A stretch of 64,000 bases of DNA, from contig NZ_JACSOI010000002.1 in NCBI RefSeq assembly GCF_018728565.1, positions 372,001-436,000 on the forward strand, written 5' to 3'. The number at the start of each line of letters is the position of its first letter. Position 1 is the first letter of the stretch. This stretch comes from Zobellia russellii (GTDB lineage: Bacteria > Bacteroidota > Bacteroidia > Flavobacteriales > Flavobacteriaceae). The notes under the pieces are model-generated. The model did not search any database. It was not told the origin of the DNA and saw only the letters and a list, made by a program, of their open reading frames with translations. This document shows positions 19,399 to 27,934 of this stretch, piece after piece. A program made the position numbers and the translations under genes.

Positions 19399-19429
19399 GG
19401 TATCCATTTCACGATGGATACCTTTTTTT
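19399..19429 (+). terminator. Terminator of rplM-rpsI
   Basis: Perfect 9-bp stem GGTATCCAT / ATGGATACC with a TTCACG loop and seven T residues. Confidence 0.9.
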
Positions 19430-19461
19430 ATATTTTTTCTTTAATCAAAGTTCATTGAAAG

Positions 19462-19610
19462 TTCGCTTAAAGCGAATAAATTAAAAACTATTTTTCACAA
19501 GATAGTTATTCGGGAGACCCAAGAGCATCTCATGCTCAAAGGCACCGTTAGTTTAGCATCTAAATGCTCGAGGCTTGTCTATTTATAGACATACCACTCA
19601 GGCATTGCCT
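19462..19610 (+). promoter_or_regulatory. rpsB: Candidate structured leader of rpsB
   Basis: The 208 nt between the rpsI terminator and rpsB hold no gene but several perfect inverted repeats: TTCGCTT-A-AAGCGAA (19462-19476), GAGCAT/ATGCTC (19523-19537), AGCAT/ATGCT (19555-19568), GTCTA/TAGAC (19577-19590) and AGGC/GCCT (19600-19610). The second and third can exchange partners, since GAGCAT at 19523 also pairs with ATGCTC at 19564-19569. No exact -7 box is seen; TATTTTTC near 19489 is one base off. Autoregulation by S2, as for other rpsB-tsf operons, is a reasonable but unproven reading. Confidence 0.5.
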
Positions 19611-19637
19611 ATTCAAAAGAACGTAAACTAAATTCAA

Positions 19638-20699
19638 ATGGCGAAAGTCGAAGTAAAACAATTATTGGAAGCTGGTGTGCATTTTGGCCACCTTACACGA
19701 AAGTGGAACCCTAACATGGCGCCCTACATCTACATGGAGCGTAACGGGATTCACGTTATCAACCTTTACAAAACAGTTGCAAAATTAGATGAAGCCAACG
19801 AGGCTCTTCAAAAAATTGCTGCATCTGGACGAAAAATTCTTTTCGTTGCAACAAAAAAACAAGCTAAAGACATTGTTGCAGAGAAAGTAGCGAACGTAAA
19901 CATGCCTTTCATCACAGAAAGATGGCCCGGTGGTATGTTGACCAATTTCGTTACCATTCGTAAAGCGGTAAAGAAAATGGCATCTATCGATCGTATGAAA
20001 AAAGACGGTACGTTCATGACATTATCTAAAAAGGAGCGTCTTCAAGTAGACCGTCTTCGTGCTAAACTAGAAAAGAACTTAGGTTCTATTTCTGACATGA
20101 CACGTCTACCTGGTGCATTGTTCATTGTTGATACTATGCGTGAGCACATTGCCGTTAAGGAAGCTCAAAAATTGAACATTCCTATTTTTGCAATGGTTGA
20201 TACAAACTCAGACCCAAGAGATGTTGATTATTTGATTCCATCTAACGATGATGCTTCAAAATCCATCGATATTATTATGACTCAAGTAACCAATGCAATC
20301 GCAGAAGGTCTTGCTGAGCGTAAATCTGAAAAACAATCAGGTAAAGAAGGTGCTGAAGAAACCAAAAAAGAGCAACCAAAGAAAGAAGTAGCAAAAGAAG
20401 CTCCTAAAGCAGAAGCTCCTAAAGCAGAAGCTCCAGCTGCTACAGAATCTGTTGATCTTACAAAAATTGAAGGTGTAGGACCAAAAGCTGCCGAAGCTTT
20501 GGTAAACGCCGGTTTTGACTCTTACGCTAAATTAGCCGAAGGTGACCCTGAAAAAATCAAGGAAATCCTTACAGAGGCTAGCTCTAGAATGGCCCACCTT
20601 GACCCAACTTCATGGCCAAAGCAAGCTCAAATGGCTGCTGATGGTAAATGGGACGAGCTTAAAGAATGGCAAGATAGTGTTAAAGGAGGCGTAGAATAA
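19638..20699 (+). CDS. rpsB: 30S ribosomal protein S2 with a C-terminal helix-hairpin-helix extension
   Basis: S2 joins the 30S back and is required with S1 for initiation. Residues 1 to about 230 are a normal S2 (LLEAGVHFGHLTRKWNP; ITERWPGGMLTNF; VDTNSDPRDVDYLIPSNDD). Residues about 232-271 are a Lys/Glu/Ala/Pro linker with a tandem AEAPK repeat. From Val272 comes an extra domain with KIEGVGPKAAEALVNAGFD, a helix-hairpin-helix motif, and a TSWPKQAQMAADGKWDEL tail. S2 is usually about 240-260 residues, so 353 is long. A very similar tail is known on L21 of many Bacteroidota. Its function is unknown; RNA or ribosome contact is an inference. Confidence 0.95.
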   Translation: MAKVEVKQLLEAGVHFGHLTRKWNPNMAPYIYMERNGIHVINLYKTVAKLDEANEALQKIAASGRKILFVATKKQAKDIVAEKVANVNMPFITERWPGGMLTNFVTIRKAVKKMASIDRMKKDGTFMTLSKKERLQVDRLRAKLEKNLGSISDMTRLPGALFIVDTMREHIAVKEAQKLNIPIFAMVDTNSDPRDVDYLIPSNDDASKSIDIIMTQVTNAIAEGLAERKSEKQSGKEGAEETKKEQPKKEVAKEAPKAEAPKAEAPAATESVDLTKIEGVGPKAAEALVNAGFDSYAKLAEGDPEKIKEILTEASSRMAHLDPTSWPKQAQMAADGKWDELKEWQDSVKGGVE

Positions 20700-20740
20700 G
20701 TTCTGCCACCTTATTGCAAACAATAATAATAACATAACAT

Positions 20741-20783
20741 TTGCTTTAAGATAGAGCTGAAATTACACTCTATCTTAGAGCAA
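20741..20783 (+). promoter_or_regulatory. Long hairpin between rpsB and tsf
   Basis: Two 16-nt arms (20741-20756 and 20768-20783) pair throughout, with a single G.U wobble and an 11-base loop. No T-tract follows, so it is not a normal terminator. It ends 21 nt before the tsf ATG and could be an RNase processing site, an mRNA stabiliser for the upstream message, or an attenuator setting the S2:EF-Ts ratio. Confidence 0.6.
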
Positions 20784-20803
20784 ATTGAAAAATAGCACAG
20801 AAA

Positions 20804-21769
20804 ATGGCAAAAATTACAGCCGCAGAAGTAAACAAATTAAGAAAAGCAACTGGCGCAGGAATGATGGACTGCAAAAACGCTTTGGTTGAAGCTGATGGAG
20901 ATTTTGACAAGGCAATTGACGTTCTTCGTAAGAAAGGTCAAAAAGTAGCCGCAAAAAGAGCCGACAGAGAATCATCGGAAGGTGCTGCTGTTTCTAAATT
21001 GAATGCAGATCAAACCGCTGGTGTAGCAATCGTTCTAGGTTGTGAAACTGATTTTGTTGGAAAAAACGAAAACTTCCTAGCTTTAGCAAACCAACTTGCG
21101 GAAATAGCTTTAAACTATGACTCTAAAGAAGCTCTTTTAGATGCGGATTTTGGAGGAATGAGCGTTGCCGATAAATTAGTTGAGCAAACAGGAGTTATTG
21201 GTGAAAAGCTAGAAATCACTGCTTTTGAAAAACTAGAGGCTCCTTACGTTGGAACATATGTTCACATTAACAAGATTGCTGCTTTAGTTGGCCTATCCGC
21301 CAAAGTAGAGTCTGCTGACGTGTTGGCAAAAGACCTTTCTATGCAAGTTGCTTCAATGGGAGCTACTACATTATCTTACAAAGATTTTGACCCTGCATTT
21401 GTTGCTGCAGAAACAGAAGCTAGAATTGCCGTTATAGAAAAAGACAATGAAGAATTAGGCCGTTTAGGTAAAACCCTTAAAAACGTTCCTCAGTTCATTT
21501 CAATGTCTCAATTAACTGATGAAGTTATAGCCAAAGCAGAAGAAGATGCTAAAGCTCAACTTAAAGCTGAAGGCAAACCAGAGCAAATTTGGGATAAAAT
21601 CCTTCCAGGTAAAATGGAAAGATTTGTTTCGGATAACACTACTTTAGATCAAGAACAATGTTTATTAGATCAAAATTTCATTAAAGATGAAAAAATAAGC
21701 GTTGCAAAGTATGTTGAATCTTACGGAGATGTTCATGTTACAGGCTTTAAGCGTGCAACAGTAGGATAA
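20804..21769 (+). CDS. tsf: Translation elongation factor Ts
   Basis: EF-Ts is the nucleotide exchange factor for EF-Tu. The 321 residues carry the N-terminal UBA-like domain with LRKATGAGMMDCKNAL, the core TDFVGKNENF motif and two core subdomains, with an insertion compared with the 283-residue E. coli form, as is normal for Bacteroidota. It follows rpsB by 104 nt and is followed by a very strong terminator, so rpsB-tsf is a unit. Confidence 0.98.
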   Translation: MAKITAAEVNKLRKATGAGMMDCKNALVEADGDFDKAIDVLRKKGQKVAAKRADRESSEGAAVSKLNADQTAGVAIVLGCETDFVGKNENFLALANQLAEIALNYDSKEALLDADFGGMSVADKLVEQTGVIGEKLEITAFEKLEAPYVGTYVHINKIAALVGLSAKVESADVLAKDLSMQVASMGATTLSYKDFDPAFVAAETEARIAVIEKDNEELGRLGKTLKNVPQFISMSQLTDEVIAKAEEDAKAQLKAEGKPEQIWDKILPGKMERFVSDNTTLDQEQCLLDQNFIKDEKISVAKYVESYGDVHVTGFKRATVG

Positions 21770-21791
21770 ATCAGAGATTAAACCTTATATA

Positions 21792-21834
21792 AAACCCGGT
21801 CTAACAAATGATGTTAGACCGGGTTTCTTTTTTT
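21792..21834 (+). terminator. Terminator of rpsB-tsf
   Basis: Perfect 14-bp stem AAACCCGGTCTAAC / GTTAGACCGGGTTT with a seven-base loop and a C-T-rich tail with seven consecutive T. Confidence 0.93.
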
Positions 21835-21910
21835 CCCAATCTATTTCTCTTTTACACGAACAAAAGTTACAGACAACTTCCCATCAATTACAAAGTCCGT
21901 TTTAAAACAA

Positions 21911-21941
21911 AAAGAGCGCTACTGAGAAAGTAGCGCTCTTT
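21911..21941 (-). terminator. Terminator of the M61 peptidase gene
   Basis: Perfect 13-bp stem AAAGAGCGCTACT / AGTAGCGCTCTTT with a five-base loop; on the minus strand it is followed by TTGTTTTAAAA. Confidence 0.85.
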
Positions 21942-21965
21942 GTTTATACTTATTGAAAAACCACC

Positions 21966-23837
21966 TTATTTCCCTTTCATCCAAATCTCCCTTAGCTTAA
22001 CGGCATCTGCACTAGCATCTGCAATTGGAGTTATCGTTTCAATACTTAAAGTTGGATTACCAACCTTACCTTCTAACTCAAATTCTTCTTCTCCTCGTTT
22101 AACCGTCATTTTAATCTCAGTATCCGGAGACCACGCAAAACTCTGCCCTATAATAGACCTTATGGACGCTAAAGTAATTGGCGTACCGTTAATACTCTTT
22201 ATAACATCGCCTCCCTGAGTCTGTAAGTCATTAAAGAAGCTATTTAACTGTATTCCTTTTCGTATAAAAACTACATTTTCATCGCCTTGCTCAACATCAA
22301 TAAAAGGATTATCCCCATCTAAAAAATATCCAGTCTCCTGCTCAACCAAAGCGGTTTTTAACCCAACTTTTTTCAAGTAATCGTTGTAATTAATCGGGGT
22401 ATTACCAATAACATGGGTATCAAAAAAAACACGGATTTCAGGATAGGTCATAGCTACAATTTCATCTATAAGCTCATCATCTTTAAACGGCGTGTTGTTA
22501 CCATACTTCTTAGTTAACTCCTTCATCAACCATAACACACCTTTCTCTCCATTACTAAGCTCCCTCAATTGAATATCTAACGCCATGTTAATCAAAGTAC
22601 CCTTTTCATAAACATTCGCATAGTTCTTTTCATAAGGCTCTACCAGAATGTTCTTACTCATTTCGGTAAAAGACATATCATCATCATAAGCTTTTGCATT
22701 ATTTATCTTACCCATCATACGCTCATAGAAATCCGCCTCATCAATAAGCCCTTGTTGAATCTGAAAAAGATTGGCGAAGTATTCCGTGGTTCCCTCGTAC
22801 ATCCATAAATGCTGAGACATTTTAGGGTCGTTGAAGTCAAAATATTGCACCTCTTCGGAGTGCACATTTAACGGTGTAACGATGTGAAAAAACTCGTGAG
22901 AAACCACATCTACCATTGCCTGCTCCAATCTATCCTTTGTCATTGCTTCAGGCAAAACAACCACCGTAGAGGTATGGTGCTCCAATGCCCCAAAACCGGA
23001 AGCATCATCAGCTTCCATAGTTGACAAATACAATAGGATGTTATAAATTTTGGTTCCATTGATCTCTCCCAAAAATGTCTTCTGGGCTCCCATCATTTTC
23101 TCCATACGATCTCTTAGGCTCAATGCAGAATAAATTCCGCTTGGAGAGTAAACACTTAATGTAACCGTTATACCATTTATCTCAAAAGTCTCCGTATTTG
23201 GTTTGGCATAAAGAATAGGGTTGTCAATTACATCAAAATACCTATCCGCCGTAAAAACATCAACGTTTGCAACTGGAGACTCCAGTTTCTTGGGAGTTAA
23301 AGACGTTGTAGCCTGCAGTGCTTCTGGCCTTGAAATAGACAATTCATAAGGCACCTCCTTAAGTCCACCAAAATAACCAACAAAACCGTGTAGGTTGAGC
23401 ATAAAGGTTTTACCCGCTATAATATTTGTTCCGGAAGGAGAAAAAACCTTATCCTTTACCTCCCCTTCCGTATCGTAGGTGTCATTTACATAATACGTAA
23501 CTTTATCCAAGTTTCTTCCGTTGGAAATCGTCCATGTGTTATCATCCTTTTTAGAGAAAGCCAGCTCCTTTCCATCGTAATCCAAAGCCTTGAAGCCTTC
23601 AATATATTGGCCATAATTATCCGTACTGTAGGTACCAGGAACGGTTTTTGGTATAAAAAAAGACACTTCATCTGTGGTGAAAGCACCAGCATCTACCGTA
23701 ACAGCAACTTTATCATCAACCACGTTCTTTAAATCCAAAACCGCCAAAACCGGAGTCTTATCCGCAGTAAGCAGATTCTTTGTTGCCCCACAACCGGCCA
23801 ATAATATAGTTACGGCCAGTAAACTTAATTTTCTCAT
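21966..23837 (-). CDS. M61-family metallopeptidase lipoprotein with PDZ domain
   Basis: A 623-residue protein starting at the ATG at 23837; a longer frame starts seven codons upstream but would weaken the signal. The lipobox LLAGC gives a lipid-anchored Cys17. A beta-sandwich domain is followed by the catalytic domain with HEFFH (His314, Glu315, His318) and the third ligand Glu in EGTTEYFANL, then a C-terminal PDZ domain (QTQGGDVIKSINGTPI). M61 enzymes are zinc aminopeptidases (glycyl aminopeptidase type). Periplasmic or outer-membrane peptide trimming is inferred. It interrupts the rpsB-tsf/pyrH-frr order and runs opposite to it, with its own terminator. Confidence 0.9.
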   Translation of the reverse strand: MRKLSLLAVTILLAGCGATKNLLTADKTPVLAVLDLKNVVDDKVAVTVDAGAFTTDEVSFFIPKTVPGTYSTDNYGQYIEGFKALDYDGKELAFSKKDDNTWTISNGRNLDKVTYYVNDTYDTEGEVKDKVFSPSGTNIIAGKTFMLNLHGFVGYFGGLKEVPYELSISRPEALQATTSLTPKKLESPVANVDVFTADRYFDVIDNPILYAKPNTETFEINGITVTLSVYSPSGIYSALSLRDRMEKMMGAQKTFLGEINGTKIYNILLYLSTMEADDASGFGALEHHTSTVVVLPEAMTKDRLEQAMVDVVSHEFFHIVTPLNVHSEEVQYFDFNDPKMSQHLWMYEGTTEYFANLFQIQQGLIDEADFYERMMGKINNAKAYDDDMSFTEMSKNILVEPYEKNYANVYEKGTLINMALDIQLRELSNGEKGVLWLMKELTKKYGNNTPFKDDELIDEIVAMTYPEIRVFFDTHVIGNTPINYNDYLKKVGLKTALVEQETGYFLDGDNPFIDVEQGDENVVFIRKGIQLNSFFNDLQTQGGDVIKSINGTPITLASIRSIIGQSFAWSPDTEIKMTVKRGEEEFELEGKVGNPTLSIETITPIADASADAVKLREIWMKGK

Positions 23838-23989
23838 CGTATATATTTTAACACTCATATGTAAGTAATACCCCTATTTTTAGAGGATTACAAGGATATA
23901 AAATTTACTAGAATCCTGCACCATTATTAGGAAATAATTAAGCTTCGCTTTATCTACCACTTCAAAAACCAACCCTAAGATTTTTTGAT

Positions 23990-23997
23990 TATTTTTG
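23990..23997 (+). promoter_or_regulatory. -7 box of pyrH-frr
   Basis: TATTTTTG followed by C is an exact -7 match, 19 nt before the pyrH ATG. No clear -33 TTG is present. Confidence 0.6.
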
Positions 23998-24016
23998 CCT
24001 CAACGAAATACTAGCC

Positions 24017-24724
24017 ATGCAATACAAAAGAATTCTCTTAAAACTTAGCGGTGAAGCCCTAATGGGTGAAAAGCAATACGGAATAGACTCTAAACGTCTA
24101 GCCGAATATGCAGAAGAAATTAAAGAAGTAGCACAGAAAGGTGTAGAAATTGCCATAGTAATTGGTGGAGGAAACATTTTTAGAGGACTTACTGGAGCCG
24201 CAACCGGGATGGATCGGGTACAAGGCGACCATATGGGCATGCTAGCTACAGTTATAAACGGGCTTGCACTGCAAAGTGCCTTAGAAATGCAGGGCGTACA
24301 AACGCGACTACAATCTGCCATTCAAATTAACGAAGTGGCCGAGCCTTTTATCAGAAGACGTGCCATGCGCCACTTAGAAAAGGGCCGCGTAGTAATTTTT
24401 GGAGGCGGAACGGGAAACCCTTATTTCACAACTGACTCCGCTGCCGTTTTGCGTGCTATAGAAATTGAGGCTGATGTAATTCTAAAAGGTACCCGTGTAG
24501 ACGGCATCTATACATCTGACCCTGAAAAAGACAAAAACGCAACCAAGTTTGACACCATCTCTTTTGCAGACGTACTTTTAAAAGGCCTCAAAGTAATGGA
24601 CACCACTGCGTTTACGTTAAGCCAAGAGAACGAACTGCCTATTGTAGTTTTTGACATGAACAAAAAGGGCAACCTAATTAAATTAGTAGAAGGCGAAAAT
24701 ATTGGTACTGTTGTAAATCTTTAG
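24017..24724 (+). CDS. pyrH: UMP kinase
   Basis: UMP kinase makes UDP from UMP with ATP in pyrimidine synthesis. The 235 residues show the amino-acid-kinase fold: [12 protein letters not shown] near the N-terminus, [10 protein letters not shown] for phosphate binding, [13 protein letters not shown], and [11 protein letters not shown] near the ATP site. The gene is followed by frr after 42 nt, the common pyrH-frr pair linking nucleotide and translation functions. Confidence 0.98.
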   Translation: MQYKRILLKLSGEALMGEKQYGIDSKRLAEYAEEIKEVAQKGVEIAIVIGGGNIFRGLTGAATGMDRVQGDHMGMLATVINGLALQSALEMQGVQTRLQSAIQINEVAEPFIRRRAMRHLEKGRVVIFGGGTGNPYFTTDSAAVLRAIEIEADVILKGTRVDGIYTSDPEKDKNATKFDTISFADVLLKGLKVMDTTAFTLSQENELPIVVFDMNKKGNLIKLVEGENIGTVVNL

Positions 24725-24766
24725 CCTTAATTTAGTTTTATTTGTCGCTTATATTATATTTGAATT

Positions 24767-25324
24767 ATGAATGAAGATATACAGTTTATACTAGACTCCG
24801 CCAAGGAAAGTATGGATGCTGCCATGAGGCATTTGGAAAAAGAGTTTATGAAGATACGAGCTGGTAAGGCAAGTCCGGCCATGCTTTCTTCTGTAATGGT
24901 AGAATACTATGGTTCTCAGACACCACTTTCTCAAGTAGCTAACATAAATACTCCCGATGGACGTACTATTTCTGTGCAACCTTGGGAAAAGAATATGTTA
25001 CAGGAAATTGAAAAAGCCATTATGAACTCCAACCTAGGCTTCAACCCTATGAACAATGGCGACTTTGTAATCATTAATGTACCGCCATTAACCGAGGAAC
25101 GAAGAATTCAATTAACAAAACAGGCCAAAGCCGAAGCGGAAGATGCTAAAGTAGGCATCCGCAGCGCTCGCCAAGATGCTAATAAGGAAATTCGTGATTT
25201 GAGCGATGTTTCCGAAGACTTGCAGAAAAACGCAGAAGTTGATGTTCAGGCACTTACAGACAAGTACATAAAAAAGGTAGATGCCTTTTTGGTAGTAAAA
25301 GAAGCGGAAATTATGAAGGTTTAA
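24767..25324 (+). CDS. frr: Ribosome recycling factor
   Basis: RRF, with EF-G, splits post-termination ribosomes. The 185 residues have the expected three-helix bundle plus small domain: RAGKASPAMLSSVMVEYYGSQ, then PWEKNMLQEIEKAI, and VPPLTEERRIQLTKQAKAEAEDAKVGIRSAR. It is cotranscribed with pyrH and closed by a terminator. Confidence 0.98.
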   Translation: MNEDIQFILDSAKESMDAAMRHLEKEFMKIRAGKASPAMLSSVMVEYYGSQTPLSQVANINTPDGRTISVQPWEKNMLQEIEKAIMNSNLGFNPMNNGDFVIINVPPLTEERRIQLTKQAKAEAEDAKVGIRSARQDANKEIRDLSDVSEDLQKNAEVDVQALTDKYIKKVDAFLVVKEAEIMKV

Positions 25325-25346
25325 CCTCCCGGTTTCCAATAGTATT

Positions 25347-25375
25347 AAAAAAGCAGCCTTAGTGGCTGCTTTTTT
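25347..25375 (+). terminator. Terminator of pyrH-frr
   Basis: Perfect stem AAAAAAGCAGCC / GGCTGCTTTTTT with a TTAGT loop. Confidence 0.9.
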
Positions 25376-25433
25376 AATTTAGCTCCATACGTTAATTAAA
25401 TATTACATTTTAGGAACAGACCTAATCATTCTA

Positions 25434-25441
25434 TACCTTTG
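25434..25441 (+). promoter_or_regulatory. -7 box of the RND exporter gene
   Basis: TACCTTTG followed by C is an exact -7 match, 19 nt before the ATG at 25461. Confidence 0.6.
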
Positions 25442-25460
25442 CGCTCGGAAAAATCGAACG

Positions 25461-27857
25461 ATGGCAGCCAAACTTAAACAAGGTTTTTGGGAGAAGACAG
25501 CAAGTATAATCCTCCGAAATCGTATTTTGATACTTATTTTAATCGTTGCATTTACGGTTTTCTTGGGTATGCAATGGAAGAATATGCGCTTCAGCAACAC
25601 TCAGGCCAACCTTCTTCCGGATGACCACCCTGTTAACTTGGAGTATCGTGATTTCCTTAAACAGTTTGGTGAAGAAGGCAACGCCATAGTTTTTGCCATT
25701 CACGATTCTACCCTCTTTACCCCTACCAACATAAACAGATGGAACAAATTCAGCAAACAGCTTGCTGCATTTCCTGAGATAGATTTTGTACTCTCTTTAG
25801 ATAATCTTCAAGAACTAAAAAAGGACAACGAAAATCAAAAGTTTGTTCTTAAGCCGCTCATTAGCTCCAAGGTTAAGACCAAAAAAGAAATAGATAGTAT
25901 AAAAAACCACCTGTTTAACGACCTACCTTTCTATGACAACTTGCTCTTTAACAAAGAAAGCGGTACGGTCAGAACTATAGCAAACTTAGATGGGGATATT
26001 GTAAATACGAGTGTCCGAAAAGATTTTATCCTTGAAGACCTTAACCACCTGATAGAAAACTTTGAATCTGAGACCGGACTGGATGTTCGTGTTTCAGGTA
26101 TGCCCTATATTAGGACCATGAACTCCCAAAACATCATAGATGAAATTGGGAAATTTATCCTAGCCGCCCTAGGTGTTACCTCACTGATCTTCTTTTTCTT
26201 CTTTAGAAGTTTCCGGGCAACTTTCATTTCTATGTGCGTGGTTATAATTGGGGTAATGTGGGCCTTTGGTATTTTAGGCCTCTTACAGTATGAGATAACG
26301 GTTCTTACCGCTTTAATCCCACCGCTGATTATCGTTATAGGTATCCCTAACTGTATCTTCTTAATCAATAAATATCAGCAAGAAGTCAAAAAACACGGTA
26401 ACCAAGCCTTATCGCTACAGCGCGTTATATCCAAGATCGGTAACGCCACTTTAATGACCAATATGACCACTGCGTCCGGTTTTGCAACGTTCATTATAAC
26501 GGACAGTAAGTTACTTAAGGAATTTGGTATTGTAGCATCCATCAACATCATTGGTATATTTATACTATCGCTACTCATAATCCCCATTATTTACAGCTTT
26601 TTATCGCTTCCTAAAACAAGGCACTTAAAACACCTTAACAAGCGCTGGATAGATGCTTTTGTAAATTGGATGGAACGCATTGTTAGGGAACGTAGAATTG
26701 CGGTTTACATCGTTTCTTTGATTCTTCTTATTACCAGTATAATTGGAATCTATCAAATTGAAATTTCGGGAAGCCCTATAGAGGACATGCCCAAAAACGC
26801 TCAATTTTTTAAGGATATTCGTTTTTTTGAAAAGGAGTTTGACGGTATCATGCCCGTTGAAATCGTAGTGGATACAAAAAGGCCAAAAGGAGTTTTAAAA
26901 CCGGCCAACCTAAAACGCATAGACAAATTAAGTGAGGTAATTACTGAAATCCCTGAACTTTCAAAGCCCATCTCGGTAGTAAATTTGGTCAAATATTCAA
27001 AACAGGCCTTTTACAATGGTATTCCAAAATATTATCAGTTACCTACTTCACAGGAAAACAACTTTATAATGAAAGTTGCCCAAAATTCCGACGGAAATGG
27101 AAACCTATTGAAAAACTTTGTGGACAGCACAGGTCAAACAGCGCGTATCACCACCTTTATGCAAGACGTAAAAACGGATCGCATGGAGCAAATTGAAGAA
27201 AGACTAAACGAGAATATCAATAAATTTTTCCCTGCAGACCGCTATAACGTTTATATGACGGGAAGCGCATTGCTATTCTTAAAAGGCACAAAATATCTCG
27301 TAAAAAACCTAATTCTATCCCTAGCATTCGCGATTTTCTTGATTGCCTTATTTATGGCCTATCTTTTTAGGTCGTTCCGGATGATTGTTATTTCACTCAT
27401 TCCAAACCTACTACCGTTGGTCGTGACCGCCGGTATTATGGGATTTGTAGGTGTACCCATCAAACCTTCTACCATACTGGTATTTAGCATTGCTTTTGGT
27501 ATTTCCGTGGATGACACCATTCACTTCTTGGCCAAATACAGGCAAGAGCTGATAGCCAATAGATGGCAGATTAAAAAATCAGTATACGCGGCCTTACGTG
27601 AAACTGGAGTAAGTATGTTCTATACATCCATCGTACTTTTCTTTGGGTTTTCGGTTTTTATCATTTCAAACTTTGGTGGAACCGTAGCTTTGGGCGCCTT
27701 AGTTTCTGCCACGTTAATGTTCGCTATGTTAGCTAACCTTATCCTCCTTCCTTCCCTATTATTGTCTCTGGAAAGGAATATTGCGAGTAAAAAAATCTTG
27801 AAAAAGCCTCAAATAGACATTCTTCCGCAAGGCGAAGACGATGTAACTAAAAATTGA
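25461..27857 (+). CDS. RND-superfamily exporter (HAE3/MMPL-like)
   Basis: A 798-residue inner-membrane protein with the duplicated RND plan: helix 1 (about 20-40), a periplasmic domain (about 45-230), five helices with a sterol-sensing-domain-like block (about 235-390), then the same plan again (about 415-775). The second block contains the helix segment FSIAFGISVDDTIHFLAKY, whose acidic pair is typical of proton-driven RND transport. The protein is shorter than AcrB-type pumps, and no periplasmic adaptor or outer-membrane partner adjoins it. Relatives move hydrophobic molecules such as lipids, hopanoids or pigments; the cargo here is unknown. Confidence 0.88.
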   Translation: MAAKLKQGFWEKTASIILRNRILILILIVAFTVFLGMQWKNMRFSNTQANLLPDDHPVNLEYRDFLKQFGEEGNAIVFAIHDSTLFTPTNINRWNKFSKQLAAFPEIDFVLSLDNLQELKKDNENQKFVLKPLISSKVKTKKEIDSIKNHLFNDLPFYDNLLFNKESGTVRTIANLDGDIVNTSVRKDFILEDLNHLIENFESETGLDVRVSGMPYIRTMNSQNIIDEIGKFILAALGVTSLIFFFFFRSFRATFISMCVVIIGVMWAFGILGLLQYEITVLTALIPPLIIVIGIPNCIFLINKYQQEVKKHGNQALSLQRVISKIGNATLMTNMTTASGFATFIITDSKLLKEFGIVASINIIGIFILSLLIIPIIYSFLSLPKTRHLKHLNKRWIDAFVNWMERIVRERRIAVYIVSLILLITSIIGIYQIEISGSPIEDMPKNAQFFKDIRFFEKEFDGIMPVEIVVDTKRPKGVLKPANLKRIDKLSEVITEIPELSKPISVVNLVKYSKQAFYNGIPKYYQLPTSQENNFIMKVAQNSDGNGNLLKNFVDSTGQTARITTFMQDVKTDRMEQIEERLNENINKFFPADRYNVYMTGSALLFLKGTKYLVKNLILSLAFAIFLIALFMAYLFRSFRMIVISLIPNLLPLVVTAGIMGFVGVPIKPSTILVFSIAFGISVDDTIHFLAKYRQELIANRWQIKKSVYAALRETGVSMFYTSIVLFFGFSVFIISNFGGTVALGALVSATLMFAMLANLILLPSLLLSLERNIASKKILKKPQIDILPQGEDDVTKN

Positions 27858-27881
27858 GGTTGATTTAAACCGTTAGAAGTA

Positions 27882-27910
27882 TTGATTCTTTTCTCAAAAA
27901 CTTATCTTTG
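27882..27910 (+). promoter_or_regulatory. Promoter of asnS (and probably rpoN)
   Basis: TTG (27882-27884), 18-nt spacer, TATCTTTG (27903-27910) followed by C. It matches the flavobacterial consensus in both elements, 24 nt before the asnS ATG. Confidence 0.75.
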
Positions 27911-27934
27911 CGCTTCAATTTTCAAGTGACTTAG

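Noticed and set aside
20395-20440. Short tandem repeat in rpsB encoding AEAPK units
   Set aside because: It is a low-complexity linker between two domains, common in Bacteroidota ribosomal proteins, not a mobile or regulatory repeat.
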